DNA of 64,000 bases from an uncultured Bacteroidia bacterium (GTDB lineage: Bacteria > Bacteroidota > Bacteroidia > Bacteroidales > Prolixibacteraceae): positions 62,001 to 126,000 of the forward strand of contig CAIUAN010000005.1 in the NCBI GenBank assembly GCA_903897145.1, given 5' to 3'. Positions 1-9,827 of the stretch are shown one piece after another. A program made the position numbers and the translations under genes. A model generated the notes under the pieces. It was given only the letters and a program-made list of their open reading frames with translations. It had not been told where the DNA came from and ran no database searches. The number at the start of each line of letters is the position of its first letter. Position 1 is the first letter of the stretch.

Positions 1-355
1 ATCCTAAATGAAAATAGTCGTTCAATGCCTTCAGGAAGAAAGCTGCATCAGATGACCCACCACCCAGACCAGCGCCTGATGGAATAACTTTATGCAAATG
101 AATATCGAGTGTTGGAAGGGTAAAATCAGCGGCTAATAAACGATAGGCTTTAAAGACGATATTATCCTCATCGGGAATTGACAAGGGGATCCCTGAGCTT
201 GAGAAACGAAGTACCTCTTTATTGTTCTCAACAAATTCGAGACCATCTTTTAATCCAATCGGATAAAAGACAGTCTCCAATTCATGATACCCATCCGCTC
301 GTTTACGTAGAATGTTTAATCCAAGGTTGATTTTCGCATTTGGGAACAAGACCAT
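1..355 (-). CDS. ispE: 4-diphosphocytidyl-2-C-methyl-D-erythritol kinase, partial
   Basis: This is the first ~118 codons of IspE, a GHMP-family kinase that phosphorylates CDP-methylerythritol in the non-mevalonate (MEP) isoprenoid pathway; it is cytosolic. It was translated by hand from the reverse strand. It opens with [20 protein letters not shown] and then reads [10 protein letters not shown], the typical IspE N-terminus. The GHMP ATP-binding loop [15 protein letters not shown] lies near residues 90-104. The gene is cut by the left window edge, so its C-terminal half is not seen. The start is the ATG at 355-353. It lies 62 nt downstream of gcvP on the same strand and could be cotranscribed. 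The family assignment is firm. Confidence 0.93.
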   Translation of the reverse strand, partial: MVLFPNAKINLGLNILRKRADGYHELETVFYPIGLKDGLEFVENNKEVLRFSSSGIPLSIPDEDNIVFKAYRLLAADFTLPTLDIHLHKVIPSGAGLGGGSSDAAFFLKALNDYFHLG

Positions 356-417
356 AATTCGATGTTTAGTTCTCCGAAAAAAACAGGACTTAGCTAGGCC
401 CAAAACAAGAGTAGTTC

Positions 418-3282
418 TTACTTATAGCTCTCTAATGGCTCGCAAGTACAGAAGAGATTTCGATCTCCATAGGCATTATCAACTCTTGCAACTGGAACCC
501 AAAACTTATTCTCACGAAGCCATCCCAATGGGAAAGCAGCTTTTTCGCGCGAATACGAATGATTCCAATCATTAGCTGTTAACATCTCAGCCGTATGAGG
601 CGCATTCATTAGTACATTATCAACAGAATCAGCTACACCCGTCTCAACTTCCTTAATCTCCTCATAGATCGCATTCATCGTATCGATAAAACGATCGAGC
701 TCTTCCTTAGATTCGCTTTCTGTTGGCTCAATCATCAGGGTTCCATGAACAGGGAATGAGAGTGTTGGTGCATGAAAACCATAATCCATCAAACGTTTTG
801 AGATATCTACCTCAGAAATTCCTGCCGATGTTTTCAAGTGACGGCATTCTAAGATCATCTCATGTCCAACGCGACCATGTTCACCAGTATATACGATGCC
901 GTAATTATCTTTTAATCGAGCAGCAATATAGTTCGCATTCAGGATAGCTACCCGAGTAGAATCAGTTAATCCATCGGCACCTAGCATTTTGATATAGCCA
1001 TAGGTGATAGTTAATACGGAAGCGCTTCCCCAAGGTGCACCAGAAACGGCATGAATACCCACATGACCGTTATTCATTACTGAATGAGTAGGTAAAAATT
1101 CAACCAGATGTTGAGCAACACACACCGGTCCAACACCAGGTCCACCACCCCCATGAGGGATCGCAAAGGTCTTATGCAAGTTAAGGTGACAAACATCGGC
1201 TCCAATTCGACTTGGATTAGTGAGCCCCACCTGTGCATTCATATTGGCACCATCCATATATACTTGTCCACCATTTTGATGAATGATACTGCACATCTCA
1301 GTGATAGATGATTCAAATACACCGTGAGTGGAAGGGTAAGTAACCATAAAGCAAGAAAGATCGTTTTTATATTCAACAGCCTTTTCACGCAAACTCTCAA
1401 CATCAATATTCCCATTCTCATCGCAAGGGACGACAACAACTTTCATCCCAGCCATTACGGCACTTGCAGGATTTGTTCCATGGGCAGAAGATGGGATAAG
1501 GGCTACATTACGATGACCTTCTCCCCTACTTTTATGATATTCGCGAATCACTAAAAGCCCCGCATATTCACCAGCAGCACCTGAATTTGGCTGAAGAGAA
1601 ATATCGGCAAAACCAGTTATTTCAGATAAATCTCTACGCAACTCCTCCATCAATTCGTGGTATCCCATGGCTTGATTTTTAGGGACAAAAGGGTGAATAC
1701 CATTAAATTCGATCCAGCTTAATGGAAGCATCTCGGTTGCAGCATTTAGTTTCATGGTACACGATCCCAGCGAGATCATCGAGTGGACCAATGAGATATC
1801 TTTCTTCTCCAACCGTTTAATATATCGGGCCATTTCGGTCTCAGAACGATACATTTTAAATACTTGTTGCTTTAAGAATGCTGATTTACGGATAAATAAC
1901 TTATCAATTGAATGTTCCTCCGTAAGGTCTGTTAGAGTTGGAATAGGCTTATTGGCAGCTTTAGCAAACACCTCCAAGATCCAGTTTACATCCTCAATAT
2001 TAGTTGTCTCATCAATACTTAATCCAACCTGTCCATTTTGGAAATAACGGAAGTTCATTTCCAGATCAAGAGAGAGCCACTCAATATCTTCACGCTTTAC
2101 ATGACGTGGTAAGTCAATGCGTATTGTATCGAAAAAGTTTGTATTCGCTTGAGTATACCCTAATTTAGTGATCTCTTGAGTTAAAAGATTCGCAATTCCG
2201 TGCACACGCTCCGCAATAGCCTTGATCCCTTCAGGACCATGATAAGTTGCGTACATTCCTGCCATCGTAGCCAAAAGAGCTTGTGCAGTGCAGATATTTG
2301 AAGTTGCCTTTTCCCGTTTGATATGCTGTTCGCGAGTTTGGAGAGCCATTCGAAGGGCGATATTCCCGTTCATATCTTTTGATACCCCAATTATACGGCC
2401 TGGAAGATCACGTTTATATTCATCTCTGGTGGCAAAGAATGCTGCAATTGGACCACCATAACCCATTGAAACACCAAAGCGTTGAGATGAACCAAAAACG
2501 ACGTCAGCGCCCCATTCACCTGGAGGTGTAAGTAAAGCCAAGGCTAATAAATCGGTCCCAACAGAGACCTTGCACCCTTTAGCCTGAGCATTGGCCGTAA
2601 AGTTCGAATAATCTTCGATTGCCCCATTTGAATTAGGATATTGCAAGATAGCTCCGAACCAATTCTCGGTTGGATTCGCATTTTTAAAATCACCCACGAC
2701 TAGTTCTATACCAAGAGGCTCCGCCCGAGTAATTAACACATCAAGGGTATGAGGCCAAATTAGCTCATCAACAAAGCACACATTGGCTCCGGCTTTTTCT
2801 TGAGCTCGTGAACGAAGAGCATACATCATATGCATAGATTCGGCCGCTGCAGTAGCTTCATCGAGCAACGAAGCATTCGCCAAAGGCATAGCCGTCATTT
2901 CGCATACCATGGTCTGAAAGTTCAACAAAGCCTCAAGTCGACCTTGGGAGATTTCAGCTTGATAAGGGGTGTAGGATGAATACCAGGCAGGATTCTCAAG
3001 AATGTTACGCAAGATAACCGATGGTGTAATGGTATCATACCAACCCATCCCAATGTAGGTATTGAAAACTTTATTTTTCTTGGCCAACTTCATGATCTTA
3101 CGGTAATACTCCCGTTCTGTCAATCCATTTGGAAGATTCAAGGGCTTATCTAATCGAATGTTTGCAGGTATTGTCTGATCAATAAGCTCGTCTAATGACT
3201 TCACGCCAATAACCTTTAACATCTCCTGAATATCACTCTCCCGAGGCCCAATATGACGGCCAACAAATTTATCAATTGCCAT
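418..3282 (-). CDS. gcvP: Glycine dehydrogenase (decarboxylating), P protein
   Basis: This is the PLP-dependent P protein of the glycine cleavage system. It decarboxylates glycine and transfers the aminomethyl group to the lipoyl arm of GcvH. At 954 aa it is the fused single-chain form, not the split GcvPA/GcvPB form. The N-terminal half begins with [19 protein letters not shown] and carries the [16 protein letters not shown] segment at about 102-116. The C-terminal half carries [10 protein letters not shown] at about 504-513 and the PLP site [18 protein letters not shown], with the PLP lysine at K704. No gcvH or gcvT lies nearby. It follows the metallo-hydrolase gene by 51 nt and precedes ispE, suggesting a loose operon. 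The sequence looks intact and full length. Confidence 0.97.
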   Translation of the reverse strand: MAIDKFVGRHIGPRESDIQEMLKVIGVKSLDELIDQTIPANIRLDKPLNLPNGLTEREYYRKIMKLAKKNKVFNTYIGMGWYDTITPSVILRNILENPAWYSSYTPYQAEISQGRLEALLNFQTMVCEMTAMPLANASLLDEATAAAESMHMMYALRSRAQEKAGANVCFVDELIWPHTLDVLITRAEPLGIELVVGDFKNANPTENWFGAILQYPNSNGAIEDYSNFTANAQAKGCKVSVGTDLLALALLTPPGEWGADVVFGSSQRFGVSMGYGGPIAAFFATRDEYKRDLPGRIIGVSKDMNGNIALRMALQTREQHIKREKATSNICTAQALLATMAGMYATYHGPEGIKAIAERVHGIANLLTQEITKLGYTQANTNFFDTIRIDLPRHVKREDIEWLSLDLEMNFRYFQNGQVGLSIDETTNIEDVNWILEVFAKAANKPIPTLTDLTEEHSIDKLFIRKSAFLKQQVFKMYRSETEMARYIKRLEKKDISLVHSMISLGSCTMKLNAATEMLPLSWIEFNGIHPFVPKNQAMGYHELMEELRRDLSEITGFADISLQPNSGAAGEYAGLLVIREYHKSRGEGHRNVALIPSSAHGTNPASAVMAGMKVVVVPCDENGNIDVESLREKAVEYKNDLSCFMVTYPSTHGVFESSITEMCSIIHQNGGQVYMDGANMNAQVGLTNPSRIGADVCHLNLHKTFAIPHGGGGPGVGPVCVAQHLVEFLPTHSVMNNGHVGIHAVSGAPWGSASVLTITYGYIKMLGADGLTDSTRVAILNANYIAARLKDNYGIVYTGEHGRVGHEMILECRHLKTSAGISEVDISKRLMDYGFHAPTLSFPVHGTLMIEPTESESKEELDRFIDTMNAIYEEIKEVETGVADSVDNVLMNAPHTAEMLTANDWNHSYSREKAAFPLGWLRENKFWVPVARVDNAYGDRNLFCTCEPLESYK

Positions 3283-3333
3283 TATCCTTGTGATTTATAG
3301 TATTAATCTAACTGTATTTAATTTTAAATTTCT

Positions 3334-3969
3334 CTATCTTAAGAATGGATTTTGTTCTAATTCTGCTCCAATGGTCGTTTCTGATCCATGGCCGCAATAG
3401 ACCTTGATTTGCGGATCTAGTATCATTAGTTTCTCCTTAATACCGGCAATCAGCTCTTCATGATTTCCGCGAGGCAAATCTGTTCGACCGACCGATCCCC
3501 GAAATAAAATATCGCCTCCAATTAGTATCTTATTCTCTTCGCAATAAAATGCCACATGACCGGGGGCATGACCAGGGACGAAAATAACTTGCAACTTAGT
3601 TAATCCAAAAGTTATCAATTCGCCCTCTTCAATGTAACGACCAGGGAGTGGTGGATTTTCCATCGAAATCCCAAAACGTGCCGAACTAGCAGATGCATTT
3701 TCAATAAAAAAAACATCCTCTTGATGAATCTCACTTTTCAGTCCCCAGGTACGTTCCACAAATTCATTACCCATAATATGGTCAAAATGACCGTGTGTAT
3801 TCAGCAAACGAACAGGTCGAAGTTGATTGTCTTCAACAAAATTCTTTAGCTTTAATTCTTCTGAGGGGTTACAACAACCAGGATCAACGATCACACATTC
3901 GGGTGTTTCGTCCCACAAAACATATGTATTGACCTCAACCGGATTAAAAGTAAATTTCTGAACAAACAT
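3334..3969 (-). CDS. MBL-fold metallo-hydrolase (glyoxalase II-like)
   Basis: This 211-aa protein belongs to the metallo-beta-lactamase fold, in the short glyoxalase II-like (YcbL-type) group common in Bacteroidota. The metal-binding motif is THGHFDH (H59, H61, D63, H64). Further ligands are H134 in VPGHAPGHVAF, D153 in GGDILF and H194 in YCGHGSET, so the binuclear metal site appears complete. No signal peptide is seen, so it should be cytosolic. It lacks the long C-terminal substrate-binding region of true GloB. The substrate is therefore uncertain; it could be a thioesterase or another small thioester hydrolase. It is probably the first gene of a unit with gcvP. Confidence 0.85.
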   Translation of the reverse strand: MFVQKFTFNPVEVNTYVLWDETPECVIVDPGCCNPSEELKLKNFVEDNQLRPVRLLNTHGHFDHIMGNEFVERTWGLKSEIHQEDVFFIENASASSARFGISMENPPLPGRYIEEGELITFGLTKLQVIFVPGHAPGHVAFYCEENKILIGGDILFRGSVGRTDLPRGNHEELIAGIKEKLMILDPQIKVYCGHGSETTIGAELEQNPFLR

Positions 3970-4069
3970 AAGGGATCGAATTCAAACAAATAAACAACTG
4001 GAATAGAAACTATTACCACAACAACCTTTCAATTTCAATGCTAAAAAAGGCTGGGTTAATCAGGAACTA

Positions 4070-4099
4070 CGAAGGTAAAAAATGTATTAGCAAGATCAA
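4070..4099 (-). promoter_or_regulatory. Possible promoter for the MBL-gcvP unit
   Basis: On the minus strand a TACCTTCG (-7, one mismatch to TAnnTTTG) lies 19 nt downstream of a TTTG (-33). This is about 100 nt upstream of the MBL start codon. The spacing fits the Bacteroidota consensus, but the -7 box has a mismatch. Confidence 0.4.
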
Positions 4100-4202
4100 A
4101 TTATTCACTCAAATCCCACACAATATTATCAAACACTTATCAACAAAATGTCAAGAAAAATCAACTGCTTAATTTATAGGCTTTATAACCGGACATAGAA
4201 CG

Positions 4203-5177
4203 CTAGGAACGACTAATCCAACGCTTGTCAATCCAACTATTTTGAGCTTTGGAATCGAGAAAAGTCCAAGCTATAAAACGACTCTTTTTATTCCCTTGAG
4301 CCATTGAAATAGTTTGATGATCAAAAGCGCCTATCCCTCTTAAAGATTTGACTATTTTTTCAAGATTTGATTCTTTTGAGACCAAGGTGGAGAACCAAAA
4401 GCAAGAATCTCCAAAAATTTTACTCTGAGAAATCATCGCATTTATAAAACTAAGCTCACCACCCTCACACCACAACTCGGCTTGTTGGCCACCAAAATTT
4501 CGAGTTAAGCTAGGCTTATTTTGTCTTGAAAGATTCCCCAATTTTCGAAAAGTAGCCGCTTCGGCATCTGCTTGGGAAGCATGAAATGGGGGGTTACAAA
4601 CCACCAAATCAAAGAATTCATCACTTAGAAAAATGGTCTTGAAAATATCCTTCGGCTCAGGCTGCAAGCGCAATTCAAGACGATCTTTTAGCAGTGGATT
4701 TCGCTCTACAACAATCTCAGCCGACTCAATAGACTTTTGATCGATGTCACTTCCCACGAATGACCATTCATAATCATGTATTCCAACGATCGGATAGACA
4801 CAGTTTGCACCAACACCAATATCTAAACATCTTATTTGGTCACCTTTAGGAATTAGACCATTATTAGCTTTAGCGAGCAGATCGGCAGCATGATGAATAT
4901 AGTCGGCACGGCCAGGGATTGGCGGACACAAATAACCTTCAGGAATCGACCAATATTCGATGTTGTAATGCGATTTTAACAAGGCTTCATTTAGGGCAAA
5001 TACGGCATCCGGATTAGAAAAATCGATGCTAATATCACCATATTGATTTAGGTTTAGATAGCCCTCTAAATTAGATGAGTGTTTTACTAATTGGTCGAAA
5101 TCATATCGAACTGCATGGCGATTGCGCGGGTGAAGACCTGGCTTCAGGTTCGAGTGATCTTTTTTTTGATTATGCAT
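4203..5177 (-). CDS. rlmF: 23S rRNA (adenine(1618)-N(6))-methyltransferase
   Basis: RlmF methylates N6 of A1618 in 23S rRNA using SAM. The 324-aa protein starts with the family signature GLHPRNRHAVRYDFDQL (about 14-30). It carries the SAM-binding segment LDIGVGANCVYP at 118-129, the acidic GSDID near 142-146 and the N6-methyltransferase catalytic motif NPPF at 195-198. Its length matches the family. Its start overlaps the last 8 nt of the upstream histidine-kinase gene, which implies translational coupling. No terminator is obvious downstream. Confidence 0.95.
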   Translation of the reverse strand: MHNQKKDHSNLKPGLHPRNRHAVRYDFDQLVKHSSNLEGYLNLNQYGDISIDFSNPDAVFALNEALLKSHYNIEYWSIPEGYLCPPIPGRADYIHHAADLLAKANNGLIPKGDQIRCLDIGVGANCVYPIVGIHDYEWSFVGSDIDQKSIESAEIVVERNPLLKDRLELRLQPEPKDIFKTIFLSDEFFDLVVCNPPFHASQADAEAATFRKLGNLSRQNKPSLTRNFGGQQAELWCEGGELSFINAMISQSKIFGDSCFWFSTLVSKESNLEKIVKSLRGIGAFDHQTISMAQGNKKSRFIAWTFLDSKAQNSWIDKRWISRS

Positions 5178-7719
5178 TTGCTAAAGGCAAAGAAAAATAA
5201 AACGAACTCCCCTGTCCCACTTCGCTCTCAACCCATATTTCACCTCTATTTCTTTCCACAAACTCCTTGCATAACAACAAACCTAAACCGCTACCTAATT
5301 CATTTTCAGTTCCTGGCACAGTAAATTTATCAGAAATCTTAAAAAGTTTTTTTTGGTCATTCAGACTGATCCCAATTCCTGAATCTGAAACACAGACAAT
5401 TGCCTTATCCTTATCTCTATAAGACCTAATCTTAATTAGGGTATTTCGTTTGGAGAACTTTATCGCATTTCCCACCAAGTTTCGAATGATAAAGCTTAGC
5501 ATAAAACGATCAGCTTTTATAATTTCAGGATTATTCATCTCAATATTGATGGTCATATCTTTAGCAGATAAATTCGCTGAAAGTTCAGTTGCCATATTAT
5601 TTAAAAGTACCTCAAGAACAATATCTTCTTCGATATATTGGATCGTGTCAGACTGAGACTTAGCCCATAACAAAAGGTTTTCAAGAAGTTGACTAGCATT
5701 CTTACTTGAAGACGCAATTGAACTTATATATTTAATCGTTTTCTCTTGATCGAATATTTTGTAATTATCGAGCAACAATTCAGACATCCCATTTATGGCT
5801 AGGAAAGGGTTTCGTAAATCATGTGCAATAATTCCAAAGAACTTATCTTTAATAGAATTAATATCATGTAATTGATCATTCTTATCCATAATCAACTTCT
5901 CAAATCTCTTCCGCTCTTCAATCTTTCGGGTAACACCTAGAACTTCTAATTCACCATCCGAATTATATTGATACCGCGAAATTATCTCGACCCAGATGAG
6001 ATCACCATTCTTATGCGGCAGCTGTATTTCATCGATAAAATGCTGATTAAAATTTTGCGGATCTTTTAACAAAGGGACACGAGCCAGCATAGATTCCAGC
6101 ATACGCGTACTAGTTCCTGGCCCATGAATTCTATAAGCAACATTTTCATTCAATGCTTCTTCAGCCGTAATGCCGCGCAAAGAAAATACGGAAGGACTAA
6201 TATATGTAAACCGATTTTGATCAAGACTAAAAATCCAAACGACATCGATCATATTTTCAGCCATCAGTCTGAATCGGGCTTCACTTTCGCTTAATTTCCT
6301 TGAAATTTCGCTAATCTCACTAACATCAATCTGAGTGCCTACTATACGGAATGGTTTACCTGAGGATTCATCAAATTGCTTGGTTGCCTTTGATAAGATG
6401 AATAAATAATGACCATCTTTATGTCGCATTCGAAATTCATTCTCAAAATAGTCGGCCTCACTACTTAGAAAGTTTTGCAAGTTTATATTTGCGGTTTTAA
6501 AATCATCAGGATGAATCAATTTCTCCCAGAATGATAAATCATTCAGTATCTCATCATCAGCATAGCCAAGTTTGGCTTTACCAAACGGAGAAAAATACAC
6601 TTCATTCGTGTTAAGATTCCACTCCCAAACAGACTCATTTGAAGCTTGAAGTGCAATTTTCAGTCGCTCCTCACTTCGTTTATATTGCATGGTTAAATCA
6701 GCAGCTAACGCTCGTGCTTGGTCTCCCGTAGAATATAAAACAAGGATTAACGAAAAGATTAAAAAACTTAAAATAAAACCGGCAACTCCAAAACGTAGGA
6801 TGAGGGCTTTAAACCAACTCTTTTCTAGTTCTAGTAAAGTAAATTTAAAATAAAAATCAACCCCGTTAACAGAATAAACACCTGTTCGAAATGCAGGTTG
6901 ATCAGAAACGACCAATTCGTGACTATCAAACAATTGTGTTTTTGAAGAAATACTATCCGCAAACATCTCTACTTGATAATCTTTTAGCCGTAATAGATCT
7001 TCTGTCATCTCTAAAGATTCTTGCATAAATGCCTTCAGATTAATACGGCGATAAACCCAAGCTTCAAAAGCTCTTCTTCTTTCTGCCACAGAGGAAATAG
7101 GCTGCCCTAATTTGTACACTGGACAAAATAGGAGAATTTGCTTTTGATCGGCACTACCTGCGGCATATTTTAAGTTTTGAATTGCGCCAATAGTTAACTT
7201 ACCTGAATCACGAGCCATATTCAATAATTGCTTGCATTTAAGATTAGTCATAAAATCATAACCAGTAGTTTCATGTGCCATATTTATTATTGGCTCCTTA
7301 AAAGCGATATAACTTTGATTAATGGTTATCTGCGGAACTGACAAGAAAGCATCAGATACAGAAGAGTTTTTAGCAGTTGATCCTGGAAAAATACAACCCA
7401 TGCTAATGGAATCATTTAAGAAAATACTCCTTTGAGAGGCAAGATAAAACTGATGGAATTTTTGAGATGAGACACTATCAGAAGCAACAAGATAAGCACT
7501 GGTAAGTTTCAAAAACTGAATCTCACTTTTTAGCTTATCAAAAAGATGCTCTTCGATTCGTCGTGCATCAAGATAATGAGACGTCGCGCTCTCTTTAACT
7601 ATATTTTCATAACTGAAATATAGCCTAATAGATACTGCGATAAGCAGAAAAGCCAAAACCATCAAACTGCGCTTCAGGTTGCTTTTGGAAATATTTTTAA
7701 AAATAGAGCTTAACCTCAT
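5170..7719 (-). CDS. CHASE-PAS-PAS hybrid-free sensor histidine kinase
   Basis: This 849-aa membrane sensor kinase has TM1 at about 18-34 and an extracytoplasmic CHASE-type domain at about 60-240, recognised by FKEPIINMAHETTGYDF and FEAWVYRRINLKAFM. TM2 is at about 304-330. Two PAS domains (about 352-470 and 482-600) are each preceded by a SEERL/SEARF start. The HisKA domain has the phospho-acceptor H633 in FFGIIAHDLRNPF. The HATPase domain has the N box NLVGNAIKFS, G1 DSGIGIS and G2 GSGLGL. There is no receiver domain and no response regulator adjacent, so its partner is elsewhere. It sits 11 nt after pcm and overlaps rlmF by 8 nt. CHASE ligands are usually small molecules; the ligand here cannot be told from sequence. 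Confidence 0.93.
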   Translation of the reverse strand: MRLSSIFKNISKSNLKRSLMVLAFLLIAVSIRLYFSYENIVKESATSHYLDARRIEEHLFDKLKSEIQFLKLTSAYLVASDSVSSQKFHQFYLASQRSIFLNDSISMGCIFPGSTAKNSSVSDAFLSVPQITINQSYIAFKEPIINMAHETTGYDFMTNLKCKQLLNMARDSGKLTIGAIQNLKYAAGSADQKQILLFCPVYKLGQPISSVAERRRAFEAWVYRRINLKAFMQESLEMTEDLLRLKDYQVEMFADSISSKTQLFDSHELVVSDQPAFRTGVYSVNGVDFYFKFTLLELEKSWFKALILRFGVAGFILSFLIFSLILVLYSTGDQARALAADLTMQYKRSEERLKIALQASNESVWEWNLNTNEVYFSPFGKAKLGYADDEILNDLSFWEKLIHPDDFKTANINLQNFLSSEADYFENEFRMRHKDGHYLFILSKATKQFDESSGKPFRIVGTQIDVSEISEISRKLSESEARFRLMAENMIDVVWIFSLDQNRFTYISPSVFSLRGITAEEALNENVAYRIHGPGTSTRMLESMLARVPLLKDPQNFNQHFIDEIQLPHKNGDLIWVEIISRYQYNSDGELEVLGVTRKIEERKRFEKLIMDKNDQLHDINSIKDKFFGIIAHDLRNPFLAINGMSELLLDNYKIFDQEKTIKYISSIASSSKNASQLLENLLLWAKSQSDTIQYIEEDIVLEVLLNNMATELSANLSAKDMTINIEMNNPEIIKADRFMLSFIIRNLVGNAIKFSKRNTLIKIRSYRDKDKAIVCVSDSGIGISLNDQKKLFKISDKFTVPGTENELGSGLGLLLCKEFVERNRGEIWVESEVGQGSSFYFSLPLANA

Positions 7720-7730
7720 ACATTGAACTT

Positions 7731-8384
7731 TTACTCAACAACACCATTTAAAAGAGGGACAAAAACAAAATCGCCACGTTCCTCTTCCAAAAATTCGTTT
7801 TCACTAATGCGCGTCACAACAACCATAATCTGATGACCGCCTGCACCAACCGGCACCACCAATACGCCATTAATCTTCAATTGCAGTTTCAGCTCTTCTG
7901 GTACACTTGGTGCACCTGCCGTAACAATAATCTTATCAAATGGGCCATAGCTAGGTAGACCCAAATAGCCATCACCATAGAAAAAGTTAGGTCGATAGCC
8001 CAACTTTGGCAAGGCGATACGTGTTGACTCATAGAGTTTTTTCTGACGTTCAATGGTATAAACCACGGCACCCAGATGGCACAAGACAGCTGCTTGATAG
8101 CCAGAACCAGTGCCAACCTCAAGCACTCGATCATATTTTTTTATTCCTAACAGCTGGGTCTGAAAAGCTACTGTATACGGTTGTGAAATCGTTTGACCCA
8201 CCGCAATTGGGAAAGCTTTATCGACATAGGCAAATTGGACAAAAGTGCTATCCATAAATAAATGACGAGGAATAGCGCCAATTGCCTCCAAAACTTGCTC
8301 GTCAGAAATGCCCTTTTGCCTGATCGCCTCCACCAGTCTGCGACGCATCCCTTGATGCATCAACGTATCTTCTGATTGAATCAT
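7731..8384 (-). CDS. pcm: Protein-L-isoaspartate O-methyltransferase
   Basis: Pcm methylates isoaspartyl residues in damaged proteins with SAM, starting their repair. The 217-aa sequence has the family signature PIAVGQTISQPYTVAF (59-74) and the SAM loop VLEVGTGSGYQAAVL (87-101). The length is normal. It is the first gene of a compact minus-strand unit with the histidine kinase and rlmF. The stop is 11 nt before the kinase start. Assignment is firm. Confidence 0.95.
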   Translation of the reverse strand: MIQSEDTLMHQGMRRRLVEAIRQKGISDEQVLEAIGAIPRHLFMDSTFVQFAYVDKAFPIAVGQTISQPYTVAFQTQLLGIKKYDRVLEVGTGSGYQAAVLCHLGAVVYTIERQKKLYESTRIALPKLGYRPNFFYGDGYLGLPSYGPFDKIIVTAGAPSVPEELKLQLKINGVLVVPVGAGGHQIMVVVTRISENEFLEEERGDFVFVPLLNGVVE

Positions 8385-8588
8385 TTAGAATAAAAACCTT
8401 TTAACTATTTAGCACCGTTATCGCCAAAACAACGCCATAAAAAAATAAACTCGAGTTAAGCTGGGATAAATATCACACTTAATGGGGATAAAAATAGCAT
8501 AAAATAAGGCCTTTTCAACATATGCCGGTTGATAAATACCCACGAATACACACAAGGGTGCAATAAGTTAGGAGTATATTTGCTCACG

Positions 8589-9491
8589 ATGTTAAGCACA
8601 GCTATCATACTTCCTAAAGAACCGACTAGGTTTCAATTTGATCTTATCCGCAAAATGCCGGAGATTGAATGGGATGGAATATATTATTCGGGGGAAAGAC
8701 AAACACTTAATTGTGAAAGCTCCTTAATTTTCTCTTCACCTGAAATTATCCCTTTAGTGTGTGATCTTCTTATCGTTGCAGATCCTGAGTTCTGTACGTT
8801 TGATTATCTAAGCTTTGCAATTCGCAATGGATGTCACCTATTCCTCTCGGATCAACATATCCTCACGATAGAAGAGCGAAAACAACTCATTCAGCTGGCA
8901 CACGAAGGGGGGACCTACATTCAAATTCAGAATGAATTTCTTTTTCACCCTTTTCAAAAAGAGATACAATTAGCGTTTAAACACAAGGCGCTGCTTGAAA
9001 TATCGCAAACGGCACCTCAAAAGCAGTCTCAATTTACCGAATTGCTCTACAACAATCTTTTTATGATCCTTAAGACTTCTGGGGCACTTGTTCACAAAGC
9101 GGAGGTCTACAGTGGTCACAAAGAGAGTGAAACCCCGGAGGTAATTAATATACATGTTCACTTTAAAAATGGAACGGCCGCAAATTTAACACTCCGTCTA
9201 ATAGACCATCAAGAGACGCATACGCTATCAATTACATCAAATGGGGAACTTACAGTTTTTGATTTTACAAACCATGAAGTTCGCGCCATTTCAGCCCTTG
9301 AGATAAAAACTGGGAACAAAAACGAGAGTACGAACCCACTTAAGATGCAGCTCAGCACCTACATTCAAGACATCTGCAAGAATAAGGATCCAGAAATCAA
9401 TCTCTACGACGACTTAACCACGTCGGTACTTTTAGAGAAAATCAGGGAGAAAATTAGGAATGGTTCGCCGACAACCAGTATTCATCACTAG
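8589..9491 (+). CDS. Degenerate Gfo/Idh/MocA-like protein
   Basis: This protein of about 300 aa is of uncertain function. The stretch DLLIVADPEFCTFDYLSFAI, continuing RNGCHLFLSDQHILTIEERK and a following QIQNEFLFHP, lines up with the region of Gfo/Idh/MocA oxidoreductases that follows the Rossmann core. The end of that region (ALEAGKHVLVEKP-like) normally carries the catalytic Lys-Pro, here replaced by SDQ. The N-terminal glycine-rich NAD(P) loop is absent: the segment reads AIILPKEPTRFQFDLI. It therefore looks like a paralogue that has lost cofactor binding and catalysis. I chose the ATG at 8589, after a GGAG at 8571-8574; an in-frame TTG at 8529 would add 20 residues. Its 3' end overlaps the convergent gene by 38 nt. 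Confidence 0.6.
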   Translation: MLSTAIILPKEPTRFQFDLIRKMPEIEWDGIYYSGERQTLNCESSLIFSSPEIIPLVCDLLIVADPEFCTFDYLSFAIRNGCHLFLSDQHILTIEERKQLIQLAHEGGTYIQIQNEFLFHPFQKEIQLAFKHKALLEISQTAPQKQSQFTELLYNNLFMILKTSGALVHKAEVYSGHKESETPEVINIHVHFKNGTAANLTLRLIDHQETHTLSITSNGELTVFDFTNHEVRAISALEIKTGNKNESTNPLKMQLSTYIQDICKNKDPEINLYDDLTTSVLLEKIREKIRNGSPTTSIHH

Positions 9492-9783
9492 AATTTGTAG
9501 AATATTGGTTCCAATAATCGGGTGATACACTTTGGCCATCTGGAGTTTTTAGACTCATCTCATAGACTGCAATTACAGGATTAAATACCAAATCGGTCAC
9601 GCCAATGGCAAATAAGATGGGCGATTCTTCCAATGGGGATTCTTCAGCAACAAGCACCTTAAAACCATTAAACTCAAGTAGTTTTTTCAAAAAATTAACT
9701 CGCTCTTTTGTAGCGCCATTTTCTACTATGGTACATCTTGTTTCGGCAATCTCTGCCACACTATGTTTTGCTCTTAAGGTCAT
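9454..9783 (-). CDS. Conserved-looking hypothetical protein
   Basis: This 109-aa protein is not recognised. It is soluble, with no signal peptide or membrane segment. It has two apparent parts: an N-terminal alpha/beta region (about 1-75) containing VNFLKKLLEFNGFKVLVAEE and IGVTDLVFNPVIAVYE, and a polar tail with PDYWNQYS. It lies 44 nt downstream of nuoN on the same strand and could be read through from the nuo operon. The last 38 nt overlap the opposing Gfo/Idh-like gene. Its sequence is not that of a random antisense frame, because codons and spacing follow the operon, but no function is claimed. Confidence 0.65.
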   Translation of the reverse strand: MTLRAKHSVAEIAETRCTIVENGATKERVNFLKKLLEFNGFKVLVAEESPLEESPILFAIGVTDLVFNPVIAVYEMSLKTPDGQSVSPDYWNQYSTNSSDEYWLSANHS

Positions 9784-9827
9784 ACGATCAATTTTAATAC
9801 ACGTAAAAAATTCCTATGGCTTCTCCC

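Noticed and set aside
312-575. Plus-strand ORF spanning the ispE/gcvP junction
   Set aside because: It is antisense to ispE and gcvP, has no family pattern and reads as a shadow frame.
8448-8457. AACTCGAGTT palindrome upstream of pcm
   Set aside because: Too short and isolated to support an operator claim.
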